This document shows, piece after piece, positions 43,430-54,323 of a stretch of DNA of 64,000 nt. The translations under genes were made by a program, and so were the position numbers. The notes beneath the pieces were generated by a model. It made no database searches. It was given only the letters and a program-made list of their open reading frames with translations, and was not told the DNA's origin. The DNA comes from Poa pratensis. Its lineage: Eukaryota; Streptophyta; Magnoliopsida; Poales; Poaceae. Location: assembly GCA_947311845.1 (NCBI GenBank), contig CAMZMU010000071.1, positions 24,436,805-24,500,804 of the forward strand. The letters are read 5' to 3'. The first letter of the stretch is position 1. Each line of letters begins with the position of its first letter.

Positions 43430-45230
43430 ATCACAAGTTATGCTTGCCGTCTCCAAATGACCACACGCCTGCCTCAAAGTCCACCACCGAACAACGAAGA
43501 AAATAGCACATACACAGATACAGTCAGTAATCATGTCCATGACATGCAAAAAATGAGATACGCTGGTCTTGTTCAAAATCGCATCATTACGATAATTTCG
43601 TAAAGTCCAAAGTAAAGCACACACTTACACATTTGAATTTTAGCCCTAAGTTGCGCATTAACCCCTTTCAGCTAGTTTTCAGACATATTTATTTTATTAG
43701 CTAGAGGGCAGACAAAGAGATGCTGAATTGGTTTATCCTCGTCACAAAAGTAGGATTTCTTATTTCCATTCCATTTACGTTTTGCTAGATTAGCCTTCAT
43801 GAATAGCACCATCCTACATAATATAAACCATACAGAATAATTATTTTCAGGGGCACCTTGAGCTTCGATGTGCTTCATAAAAATTCTTGTATTTCCATTC
43901 ATTAAATACAAGGATTTGACTAAGAATGTACCATAGGTATGCAACTTCCGTTTAAAACATCAAGTTAAATTTACCTCAACCAACCGGTGGACCAAATATA
44001 ACCACAATATCTATTTATCCCCAATTAAGGACTGTCCGATTCTAATATTCAATGATTTTCGACATACCATTTGCAATAGTGACTTGTTTTCGTTGTACAA
44101 TGTTAAATAAGGACAGGTATTCTTGACACCGACAAATCTTTTGCCACGAGTCTTCTCAAAAACCAAGTATCATGTTCATTCCCAACTGCAAAATATTGTC
44201 TGCTAAAAAACTCTTCCTTCGCACTCATTAGAGAGCTTTTCGGAAAGGAGAACCAGATAGTTTAGCTGTCACTTGTGACAACTTTTTGAAAAAGAGGTAC
44301 TTGTTACATAGCAACTACATGCACCTTATTAATTCAGAAGGCTAAATAAAGGCACATGTTTTTATTTCACGTAATTACCCATAGGCCTACTTGTTCCTTT
44401 GGGCGACAAATAATGCTCTACTTAATCAATATTTCCGCTCATGTTCGTCATTTTGTCAAAAAAAAACTGAATCTCTACTAGTCCAATTTTTCCTCTTTAT
44501 GTATTTTTCTGATCCTCGAAAGACAACATAAACATCGGTAAACAAGTGCAACATTTACAAGGTCAAGATGATCACCTTATGAGAGTATCTTGTTGTTCCA
44601 ACTGGTTTGTTTTTCTCAAAACGGTCGTCCACCCCCTTCACCTTTTGTTTCGAAGTTTACGGTGATGGATATGGATTCCAGATACTAGAAAGGTAAAACC
44701 GGGCTTCACAACCAGATATTTGTTTATTCTGGTCTTCCTTCTCCCTAGCTTTCACAAGCAGAAGATTTCCCTTTCATACAATTTTATCTTTTCAACCTAC
44801 AACTTGTTCAAAAATATGAATGATGAGCTTAATGTTGATGACTTTGTCCAAATTGTGTTCCATGAAAATAATTGTATCATCCGCCTATTGGAGGATGGAC
44901 ACTCAATCCTCAACTAAGCTAAGTGTGAAATGAGATCACCTACTTGTCCATCCTCTTTTGCCCTACCAATGAGGATATCAAAGATGTCCTGAACAAAATT
45001 GTTGACATAGGATCATTTGTTCAACTACAACGCTGATGTGCATGGATTGTGCATTTTGCGCAGCGAGGAAGCCTCGAAACTAAAGTTAAAAGGTTTTAGG
45101 AAGGGTAATGACATCAAGTCCTCTTATAATATGACAAACCACATAATATTCCTCTCATCCCATGGATCATATTCGCGTCCAGTCATCCACACATTGCATA
45201 TTCACGAAATAAAGGCATGGCTCTTCTGAT
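43430..45230 (-). pseudogene. LINE ORF2 relic (RT to zinc-binding C-terminus)
   Basis: Read from right to left: a degenerate RT block (GRAKEDGQVGDLISHL, about 44930-44990), then the ADDTIIF catalytic region with the tyrosine position lost (about 44875), then IKLIIHIFEQ. Next comes NLAKRKWNGNKKSYFCDED with IQHLFVCPLAN, the zf-RVT domain (about 43690-43810), and ALLWTLRNYRNDAILNKTS (about 43560-43620), the usual C-terminal block. Many stops and frameshifts make it non-functional. The 5' half of the element is missing. Confidence 0.8.
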
Positions 45231-45239
45231 GCACAAATG

Positions 45240-45611
45240 CAGAAGTATTACATGGTGTGGTGTAGAACAAGTATCACTATGCATTCGTAGTAACGGGCCA
45301 AAGTACATTACAACGACAACAGTATCACTCCATTTGAAGGTAAACTGTCAAGAAACTAACCCAATCTAATTAACCACTGAAGATTCTTACAAAAGAATGA
45401 GATATCAAGGACTATCTCACAGGCCGAGTCCCAAGCCAATATATCTACAACCCCAACATTTCAGTGTCTCTGATCCAACTGTAACCCCCTTGCAGGCAGG
45501 GACCATCAGTCAGAGCTTCTCGCGTACGCTATGCTTCAAATCGTGTATGGTTTGGCATGTTCGACGCGCTTCAAATGAAGAGAAAAAATCCATTATACTC
45601 CTTGTATCCTA
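45240..45611 (-). other. 3' flank of the CSLC gene
   Basis: Likely 3' untranslated region and downstream DNA. No independent gene is visible. Confidence 0.4.
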
Positions 45612-48600
45612 TCACTCGACTTGCTCGCCGATAAGATCGAGTCCGACGACCAAGAACGAGACCCCTTGGAACAGAAGGAAGTAGAAATGTATGCCTTGAA
45701 TCGAGAGCAAGCTGCGAGCAGCTGCTGTCAAGAGCAGGAAGGAGAGTGCTAATTCTTTCCTATATAACCTATTGTGTTTCTTCTTTTTGGGTACCACTTT
45801 AGGGCGGGATTCCTCCTTTGCTAGGGAGTCAAGATTGGGTGCAGACCCTACTCTCTGTTGCTTAGATTGCTTCTCATTCTCGACAAGGCAACGAGGTCGC
45901 CCTCGGAAGAACGGCCTGATTTCTTGGTGACAACCCACTCATAGGCACTCCCGAGCTGGAACAAGCCAGAGATCATGGCGTTGAATTTGGTCACTGACAT
46001 GGTGTTTTCGAACAAAAGGTAAGGTACAATGAATGGGAAGGACTTTGGGGCTGGGAGTATGTTAAGCAAGGACATGGTTGCTGGAATGTAGCATACTACC
46101 CAAGCAGGTAGCTCGGCTTCAGGAGCAAACATTGTCATGGGAAGAATGACACAGAAAAGTGTGAAGGAATAGAAGGGTAAAATAAGTTTGCGGAGGAGAA
46201 AGAAAAGGAATATGAGGTTGAACTTCTTCCAAAACCCAATCTGCAACAGAGGTAAGTAATGTCATCCCTGGTGCAATGATACATGAAAAGGTGGGGCTAA
46301 AATGTTAAGGATAAAAATTTCTGATCAAGCGTTAAATAGAGAATGACAGATAAATAAAAGCATGCTTATCAAAACAAAGTAGCGCTTTGGCAAAAATTCA
46401 CACATGATCGTTTTATTTGCATTCGAGTAGAGTTTATCCCAAATTTGACTGTATGATATATTTGACTTGTCAAACTGTAAATCTAATTATTTGTTCAAAT
46501 ATCACCGCTAGACTATAGGTGGTTGCTATGGTAAAATACACAGAACAACACACATTTCCCCGTCTGCAGCATAACACAATATGAAGCAGGGAAGGGTCAA
46601 GCCACAAAAGAAACTGATTCCGTGTGCAGAAATTGATTTCTAAGAGACCCAATAATTAGTTTTGTATTGCATACTACATTGGTGCTCCATGAATTATAAT
46701 TGACTGAACTTCAAGCAGAACAAAGTTTCTATAACTGTATAATTTAGTCATGAAAACTCCTACTGGTGTTTCCTGGAAAATAATCAACCTTGCAAATATT
46801 CATCCTGCCGGTGCGCCTTAATCAACTGTACTTAATGCAGCTAAAATCTTCTCGACGGCAAGAAAAGGACTAACCTAAATCAAGTGTACTTACAAGAGAA
46901 CTTTATTTTAGATTGCATGCTTTATATTGATCAACTCAGCTTTCAGACTATGCATATAAGATGAAGTTCATACCTTTGATTTGATGATATCCACAAAGCA
47001 GAGTCTAAACAACTGCATAGGACCAGAATGCCATCGATGTTGCTGCTTTCTGTATGCTTCATATGACTCTGGCAATTCACACTGGCACTGAAAGGGAAAT
47101 TGTGTACCGCAGTTTGAATGATCATAACATATTTGAATATTTTACATAATTTTCATAAAACTGTACGGAAAAGTCATAAACCATATGAGAGTTTATTTAT
47201 GTACCTCAACATCGTTAAGATACAGAAACTTCCATCCCTTGAGATGTGCTCGGACAGCAATATCCATGTCTTCAACTGTTGTTCTCTCCATCCATCCTCC
47301 GGAGTCCTCAAGTGCCTTAATTCTCCACACTCCAGCCGTTCCGTTGAAGCCAAAGAAATTAAGGAATGCGCCATTAACCTGCTGCTCCACCTCAAAGTGG
47401 AAGCAGAGATTTATGTTTTGCAGCCTAGTTAATAAGTTCTCATCCTTGTTTACAAAAGACCACCTTGCCTGAACTAGTCCGACATCCTCTTTGCCCTGGA
47501 AGTCCCAGACATAGGTAATCAGAATATCAGATGATACAACTTTAATGGAGTTGTCCTTGGATAAGAATGTAACTTATGTAAAATTTTCAGCTTACCTTGA
47601 AATGGGGCACAGTTAGCTTCAGGAAGTCTTCTTGTGGTTGGAAATCAGCATCAAATATGACAACAAACTCATAATCTTTGACGTAACTGCAGTTCATGGC
47701 TGACTTGAGGTTTCCGGCCTTGTAGCCATCACGGATCACCCGGTGTCTGTACAATATCCGGACACCCTCCCGCTGCCATTTCTCAACTTCCTCTTTGATA
47801 AGAGCTGAAGTCACGACATCATCAGAATCATCCAACACCTGCACCAAGAAGTTCGATCTTGGCCAGTCCAGATTGCAGACAGCTCCTATGGATTGCTGAT
47901 ACACCTGCAAACATGCATATCAATCGAATGAATGAGATATATTTGATGCATGTTTCAAATGAATTGCACAGTTTACTTAAGATTTCCCTGATTCGGGATT
48001 GTTTAAACTTTAAAATGAAACCTATCTTGCCCCCTGGTCCTCTACTTGAAAGGAATGAGCTAATTGACAGCGACGTCGAAAATTTGTCTTGGGATACTAG
48101 AAAAAGAAGTGTGCTTTAGAAACACTCAAGCACTCCATCCCCAAGAATGAAATTCTTTAGTCCAAATGCTCAAACCCGAAATCAGATCTTCAAACACTTC
48201 ACAGCCCATAGTGGAGTAATAATAACCATCGAATCCCAAATGGTCAAGAATAGAAACCGATTCATTCTATCCTGTAACTGTAAGCAACACTCGAATCCCA
48301 AAGTGATAGAGGCCAATATTATGCGTCGGTGGCACTACAACCAAGAGAACCCAATCTAAACTGCCCTATGGTTCTTATCCACCCGTTAAGTTCCCTCGAT
48401 CGCAGCTGAAAATCCGAATCTTTCGATCTCTGCAACGGCCAATGGAGAACTCGACGCCGATCCCAAACTGCATTGGAAATTAAGCTGGAAAAACTGGGAA
48501 TTGGTGTGCAGCTCACCTCCTTCTCGTTGCACATTGGAATCTGCACGAGCACCATGGGGAAGTCCTCGAGTCCGGTCTCGACGTCCTCTTTGCCGCTGGC

Positions 48601-49235
48601 GGCGGCGGCGTTGGGCACGGGCTTAATTCCCCTGAGCTTGATCCAGAAGCAGCCGAGGCAGAGGATGAGGCGGTCGGCGCTCTGGATCATGAAGAGGACG
48701 ACGCAGGCGTTGGTGAGGAACTGCAGGGCGGGGCCGAGGTAGTCGGCGCGGGCGCGCATCCAGGCCCCGTACGCGGCGGCGAAGAGGCCCTCGACGTCGG
48801 GGACGGCGTCGGCGAGGTGCCAGCCCTGGGCGTGCGCGGCGACGTCGACGGCGAGGAGGAGCATGGAGAAGAGGAGGAAGCCCCGGAGGAAGACGTAGAA
48901 CCTGGTGCGCAGCGCGCGGCTCTCCCCCGGCGCCGCCGGCGCGTCGGAGTCGGAGTCGGTCCGCCCCGCCGCCACCCGCCTCCGCGCGGCGGCGGCCACG
49001 GAGAGCGCGGCGGAGGCGGCGCCCGTGAGCTTCCCGGCGGCGCGGTGCGCCTTGAGGAGCAGCACCCAGGTGATCTGGCGGGCGTTCTTGCCGCGGCGTC
49101 CTTGCCCCCCGCGGCGGGCGAGCCCGGCGGCGGCACCTCGGAGATGGCCCAGTCCGGGGTCTGCATCTTGACCACCACCGGCGTCCCGCTGCCCCCTCCT
49201 CCTCCCCGCACCTCCTGCCCCCACCACGGCGCCAT
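45612..49235 (-). CDS. CSLC: cellulose synthase-like C (xyloglucan backbone glucan synthase), five exons, three indels
   Basis: Exons (minus): 49235-48517, 47904-47596, 47496-47205, 47087-46974, 46240-45612, all GT-AG, together about 690 residues as expected for CSLC. It starts MAPWWGQEV. Exon 1 has hydrophobic segments ([20 protein letters not shown] and a second near [19 protein letters not shown]). GT2 motifs are complete: LDDSDD (exon 2), FDADFQP (exon 2), TVEDMD (exon 3) and QQHRW (exon 4). C-terminal membrane helices are in exon 5. CSLC proteins are Golgi membrane synthases of the beta-1,4-glucan backbone of xyloglucan. Three single-base changes break the frame: a lost G near 49092 (exon 1), an extra G near 47461 (exon 3) and a lost G near 45880 (exon 5). 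All lie in two- or three-base G/C runs, so sequencing error and recent pseudogenisation are both possible. Confidence 0.9.
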
Positions 49236-49496
49236 TGTACACCCCCGAATGCCGCCCCCCTTCGTGGCTGTGACGACTCCCCCTCTTTAGCTCCTCATCA
49301 CCTAGAGGATAGAGCTAGAGCTGGACGACAAGACGCAATAGAAGGAAGTGGCAGTGAGGAGGGTGGCAGGCAGACACTAGTCAAAATAGGATCCCACGCA
49401 CGCAGTGAGAGCTAGCAGCAGGAGGAGGAAGAAACAGCTCAGGTCAGTCGCGGCGGGGGATCCAGACCAGCTCCCCTCAGCTCGGGACAAGCCGAG

Positions 49497-49504
49497 CCTT
49501 TATA
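49497..49504 (-). promoter_or_regulatory. TATA box of the CSLC gene
   Basis: Minus-strand TATAAAGG about 262 bases upstream of the start codon, with a GC-rich leader between them. It is the only good TATA match nearby. Confidence 0.6.
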
Positions 49505-50062
49505 CAACACCCACCACCGCGCCGCGACCACCAGACCTCCTGTCTGTCCTGGTCCTCCTCCCCCGCTGTAGAAAAATGGAAGCTACCCTTCTCCGGTTTC
49601 ACTTTGGCTTCTGCTTCCAGCTGGAGACACTCGTATTACACGAGGAGGAGGAGCAGAGCAGAGGACGGCCTTTACGCACGAGTTCGCGCGAGCTTTTCGA
49701 TTAAGAAACACTAATCTGCCCCCGGAAAGAAGGAAGCGGCAAGCGTGTTTGCGTGATTAATTAACGCAGGAATGCATTGTCCTTGGGATCGGCAATGGCG
49801 GACTTGTGTCCGTCTTTGGGTCTCGGTCTGTCGGTCTGATTGATCGATTAGCGGAGGTGATAATTAATCGTGGGACTCGCTGGGGCAGCGAATGCAACGG
49901 ACACGTGAGGTGCGGGCTTGGGCCTGGGACTGGGCCCCGTGATGGATGATTCGTTGCGTGGAGCCGGGGACGGTGTCGGTGGCGACCCCAAGCTCCGGCT
50001 GGGCCACACGCCCGTCCGTCAGCCCGTCTATCATCCACCGGTTTCGGTCAGGTTGGGTCGGC
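49505..50062. other. upstream region of CSLC
   Basis: Promoter-proximal DNA followed by intergenic sequence. No gene is supported. The Harbinger-type element begins about 830 bases upstream of the CSLC start. Confidence 0.4.
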
Positions 50063-50074
50063 TTAGAGCATCTC

Positions 50075-51408
50075 GAGTGAAATGCATGCAAGGTCCTCGA
50101 ACTTGTTGGCTATGTCCAAAACGGTTCTTGAACTCAGAAAATGATCCAATACAGTCCTTAAACTCGCTCAAGATGTCCACGTACGGTCCAAAACTAGACT
50201 GGGCCCGTATTTAGCTGACGTCTCACTGTATCGGTCTGAACCAACAAATGATTTAAACTTTAAAAATCCATATCTTTTACTCTGCCGAACCAAAATTTAC
50301 AAATTATATCTTTCTGAAAACCTTAGAAAGATTAGAATATAGTGACACCATTAATTTTCAACTTTGATAAAATTTAAATTGTTCACACTTCAAATGAGTA
50401 TTTTATCATATCTTTAATTCCATAAATCATTTAAATTGATTATTTTGCAAATGACAACTAAGGATCATATATTTCTGTTAGTACCAATAAAATATATTTT
50501 CGCCAATGTTCAAAAGTAATTTGGTTAAACTTTGTTTCAAGCCTAGCCCATAATGGAATATAAACTAATATGATTTTCCAAATATACTTAGGGGCTGGAA
50601 ATATTTTTCCTAAGTACTAAATAGTTTTCCTACCGTGCAACTCTCTCTCGCTTACAAGTGGGACCTATAAGAAGACACGTCAGCAAAATACGGGTCAATC
50701 TAGTTTTAGACCGTGGATGCCTTTCACTCGTCACCGGGTCATTGCGTGCATGCATGAACAAGCTAGCGTGACGAGTCGCAAACATATGCACTGCGTCTGC
50801 ATCCATGCATGAAGTAGCTCATTTTGCCTGCATTTCATGGATAGCTACCTGCCGGCTTTGAGAAATTTTCTTTTTATTTTTGTACGTTGTAATTTGGCAG
50901 CTCGTAAGGGCAGCGGGTAGTAGCAACTTTCCGAAAGCGTGGAAGATTATACATGATGTAATTTACATAGTTACATACACATGATGTACGTAGCTGGTTT
51001 GCAGAAACCGCCCCGAAAAGCTGATTTTGAAAAAATAAGTTTTAAAAGATTTATAGAATTAAAGATATGATAAAATACTCAAATTTCTTAGTCCAAATTT
51101 GAGCAATTTAAATTTCATCAAAATTGTAAACTAACGGTGTCATTGTATTCTAATTATCCCAAGGTTTCCAGAAAGGTACAACTTGTAAATTTTAGATAGA
51201 TAGAATAAAAGATGTGGATTTTTGAAGTTTCAAACATTTTCTGCATACCGATACAACGACACGTCGGCAAGAATACGTGGTTAATCCCATTTCGGACCGT
51301 ACGCGGACATACTGAGCAAGTTTATGGACCGTATCGAATCATTTTGTGAGTTCAAGGACCGTTTTGGACATAGCCAACAAGTTTAAGGACTGTGCATGCA
51401 TTTCACTC
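50075..51408. mobile_element. Mutator-like element with long TIRs (about 0.4 kb)
   Basis: Perfect 9-bp target duplication GAGCATCTC at 50066-50074 and 51409-51417, the size typical of Mutator. Ends are GAGTGAAATGCATGCA and its inverse. The inverted repeat continues, with mismatches, to about 50455 on the left and 51020 on the right (for example AACTTGTTGGCTATGTCC and TTTTATCATATCTTTAATTC on both arms). The internal spacer is about 560 bp with no MURA-like frame, so the copy is non-autonomous. Confidence 0.92.
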
Positions 51409-51618
51409 GAGCATCTCCAACCGCACCCCCCAAAATCGGACCACATACTGCGCCCGGACGCATCCGTCTTTGGGTCTCCGCGGAGGGTGACCGGACAACC
51501 CCTAAAAACATGCTCCTACAACCACACTCCTCTTTTCTAGTTGACATATTACTACAAAGGCATGCAACACGTCCGCATTTGCTACACTAGAATGGAAACT
51601 TGCATTGCATCCGCCTTG

Positions 51619-52333
51619 CTACGCTAGAATCTCCCTACTCGTCATCGGAGAGGACGATGACCGTTGCCGCTGCGCCGGCGGAGCCGCCCCGTCCCGCACT
51701 GCCGGCCGGAGCCGGGCAAGTACCCTGCTCGGAGTCGGAGAAGAACCCGAACGAAGAGGAGGAGAGGCCCCGGCGTAAGGGCGGCCTTCACGAATCGCTG
51801 CCTCCGCCTCGAACTGCTTGTCGAGGAACCCGGAGCGGTTCCTCATCTGCCTCATGAAGAGGCGGTCCGCCGCCTCCGCCTTCAGCTGCGCCTCCGCCGC
51901 AAGGTACTCCGCCGCATCGTCGTTGCGCAGCGCCTCCTCGCGGATCCGGCCCTCTTCCGCCTCCGCCTGAGCTCTCCACCGCTCCGTCGCATCGCGCCCC
52001 ATGCGCTTCGGCCGCCGCCTCCGCTCGGCTGTGAAGCGCTTCGGCCGCGCAGGCCGCCGCCTGCCGTTCAACCGCCGCCTCCGCCGCCGCGCGTCGGGCT
52101 TCGTGCTCCGCCTCTGCGCGGACGCGCATCCTCTCATCCTTAGCCTGGATGAACTCCGAGTCGGTGATGTCGACGATCTCGGCGTCGTCGGAGACCATGA
52201 AGTATCCGACGGCCGACGACTCCGAATCCGCCTCCGCCGCCGCATCCGCCTCAGCCTGAGCTCGGATTTGGGCCTGTTGCCTCAGCTTTTCCGCCGTCAT
52301 CCTAGCGAAGATGGTGGGGAGACGACGAGGCAT
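51619..52333 (-). pseudogene. Ala/Glu/Arg-rich open frame in the Harbinger-type element
   Basis: It starts at 52333 with MPRRLPTIFARMTAEKLRQQ, then AEADSESSAVGYFMVSDDAE and IVDITDSEFIQAKDERMR, followed by a long alanine-rich, coiled-coil-like stretch. Near 52000 the frame changes to RAQAEAEEGRIREEAL, LFMRQMRNRSGFLDKQFEAE and ends at 51619. I do not recognise the family. It could be the second, accessory frame of a Harbinger-type element or a captured gene. The opposite strand is also open, but only because of composition. Confidence 0.5.
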
Positions 52334-52860
52334 GGTGGATGTGGATGAACTAGGGTTCCGGCGGCAGATGTGGATGTGGATTAGGGTTTCGGCGTCGCCG
52401 GTAGATATAGTGGTGTCCGGACCGCCATGAATGCGGGTAGTTGGGGGTTGGCCGCTGCCCCTGGCCGCTCCGCCATGAATGCCGGCGCCGGTCAAAGGCT
52501 AGATCCTCCCCTCCGGTAGGCTCCGATAGGACGGTCAAGGGAGGGTCCCACTGTCAGCGAGTGAGGGCGCGGACGCGTCCGGGCGCCCCCAAACCCGCCC
52601 CAGTTTTGTGCTGGGTTTGGGGTGTGCCGGACCGTCCGGTCGTTTGGGGCCGCTATAGGGGTCGTCGTTGGGTTGCGGTTTTTGGGCCAAACCCCGTCCG
52701 GGCTATCCGCCCGGACGTTTGGGGTGGATTTGGGGGCTCCGCTTGGAGATGCTCTTACTGCGCTGCCATGCCATGACGGGCGTTCTTCTTCTGCAGCTTA
52801 TTCCGTTGCTTGCGGCCGCGGCCCTGTTACCTGAACCAGAACCAGCAGCATGTTCTGCCT

Positions 52861-54323
52861 CACTAGTAGAAAAAAGTTTAGAGGTGAGATGCTATCAGTG
52901 TCGCACCAGACGTTTTGTGGATTTGGCAAAATATACCAGTGGCGCACAAGATTCCGGTGCGCCACTGGTAAATTTTTACCAGTGGCGCACCGAAAACCTT
53001 GTGCGCCACAATTAAGCTCCCCCTAAACTTGAAAAATTTCGAGGTGGAGGGAGAGACTATCTGTGGCGCACCATAACATAGTGCGCCACTGGTAAATTTT
53101 TTACCTGTGGCGCACCGGGCAGTGGTGCGCCATAGGTATTTGTCGGACGATGTTTCGAACTGTGGAGAGAGAATACATGTGGCGCACCAGACCCTGTGCG
53201 CCACAGATAAAATATTTACCGTCTGGTGCGCCACAGGTAAATTTTTTACCAGTGGCGCACAAGTGAGCTGGTGCGCCACAGGTAAATCCACCAGATTTTT
53301 TTAAAACTGTACAACCCGCACGCACCCCATCTTCTCTCTGCTCACAGCCACACAAGCAACGCACACCACACACCACAGCCACACACGCAACGCACACCAC
53401 AACACGCTCTCTCTCTCTCCCTTATCTCCTATTTTCTCTCTGCCTTCTCCCTCTCTCCTTTCCTCTCTCGATCCAGATCGCACGCACACACCCACAGTGC
53501 AGGCACGCAGTTCCTCTTTCCTTTCCTTTCTTCTCTCGTGCTCGTCGCCTTTGGGAGCCGCCGCTCCGGGCCGGCCGTGCCTGCCCTCCGTCTCGTCTCG
53601 CTCCCCAACTCCCGTCCTACCCGGCCCGGGCCGCCATCCCCGCCCCCGCGCGTGCTACCCGAGGGCGGCCATCCCCGCCGCCAGCGCCTCCCCCACCCGC
53701 CGGAGCCGCCCCCGCGTCACCCAAGGGCGGCCATCCCCGCCGCATCGACCAAGATTCACCGGCCGCGGCGCATCGACCTAGGGTTTGCAGCGGTGGCGCT
53801 GCTACACCAGGACGGCGACGGCGCCGATGCGAGCTTCTGAGGCCATACATCCTCCTCCTCGACGTCGGGAGCTCGACGCCAGTCCGGTGCCGGCGAGACG
53901 GGCCAAGGCGGGGTGCTCCTCACGCGCTGCCAAGAACCCACGGAGGGGACGGACGGCAGCGTTTCTGGACTCCGTCCATCCATTGACGCTGACAGTGCGG
54001 TTCAGATGAACCCACGGAGGGGACGGACGGGGTGCATTTTATTTTTTTAATTCCTAATTTACTTCCAGTGGCGCACAACCTAGCCAGCGCGCCACTGCTA
54101 ATTTTGATTACCTGTGGCGCACCAAACGTGTTACCTGTGGCGCACGATGGGGGCACGGCGCGAAAATGGGGTGCCCCCTAAAGGTTACCTGTGGCGCACT
54201 AAAATCAACTATCAGTGGCGCACGGGCTGGTGCGCCAGTGGTAACACTTATCAGTGGCGCAGATTTAGTGGCGCACTGATGGGCGATTTTGGTGTGCCAC
54301 TAGTAGCCTTTTTTCTACTAGTG
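52861..54323. mobile_element. CACTA (En/Spm) non-autonomous element, 1463 bp
   Basis: Ends are CACTAGTAGAAAAAAG and CTTTTTTCTACTAGTG, a perfect 16-bp inverted repeat. Both subterminal regions (52890-53290 and 54065-54300) are packed with GTGGCGCAC/GTGCGCCAC motifs in alternating orientation, as expected for transposase binding sites. The middle (53300-54050) is GC-rich with CT-runs and may include captured leader or exon sequence, but no domain is recognised. The 3-bp flanks (CCT and TGT) do not match. Confidence 0.92.

Larger units (their letters stand above)
50066..52754. mobile_element. Harbinger-type element with a MULE in its left terminal repeat
   Basis: Target duplication TTA at 50063-50065 and 52755-52757. 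The right end reversed reads GAGCATCTCCAAGCG; the left end, once the MULE is removed, reads GAGCATCTCCAACCG. The element without the MULE is about 1.35 kb, carries a degenerate Ala/Glu-rich frame (51619-52333) and has no recognisable transposase. Its termini match those of the element at 3717-12967. Confidence 0.85.

Noticed and set aside
48817..49290. 157-codon plus-strand frame at the CSLC 5' end
   Set aside because: Antisense of exon 1; the minus strand carries clear CSLC homology.
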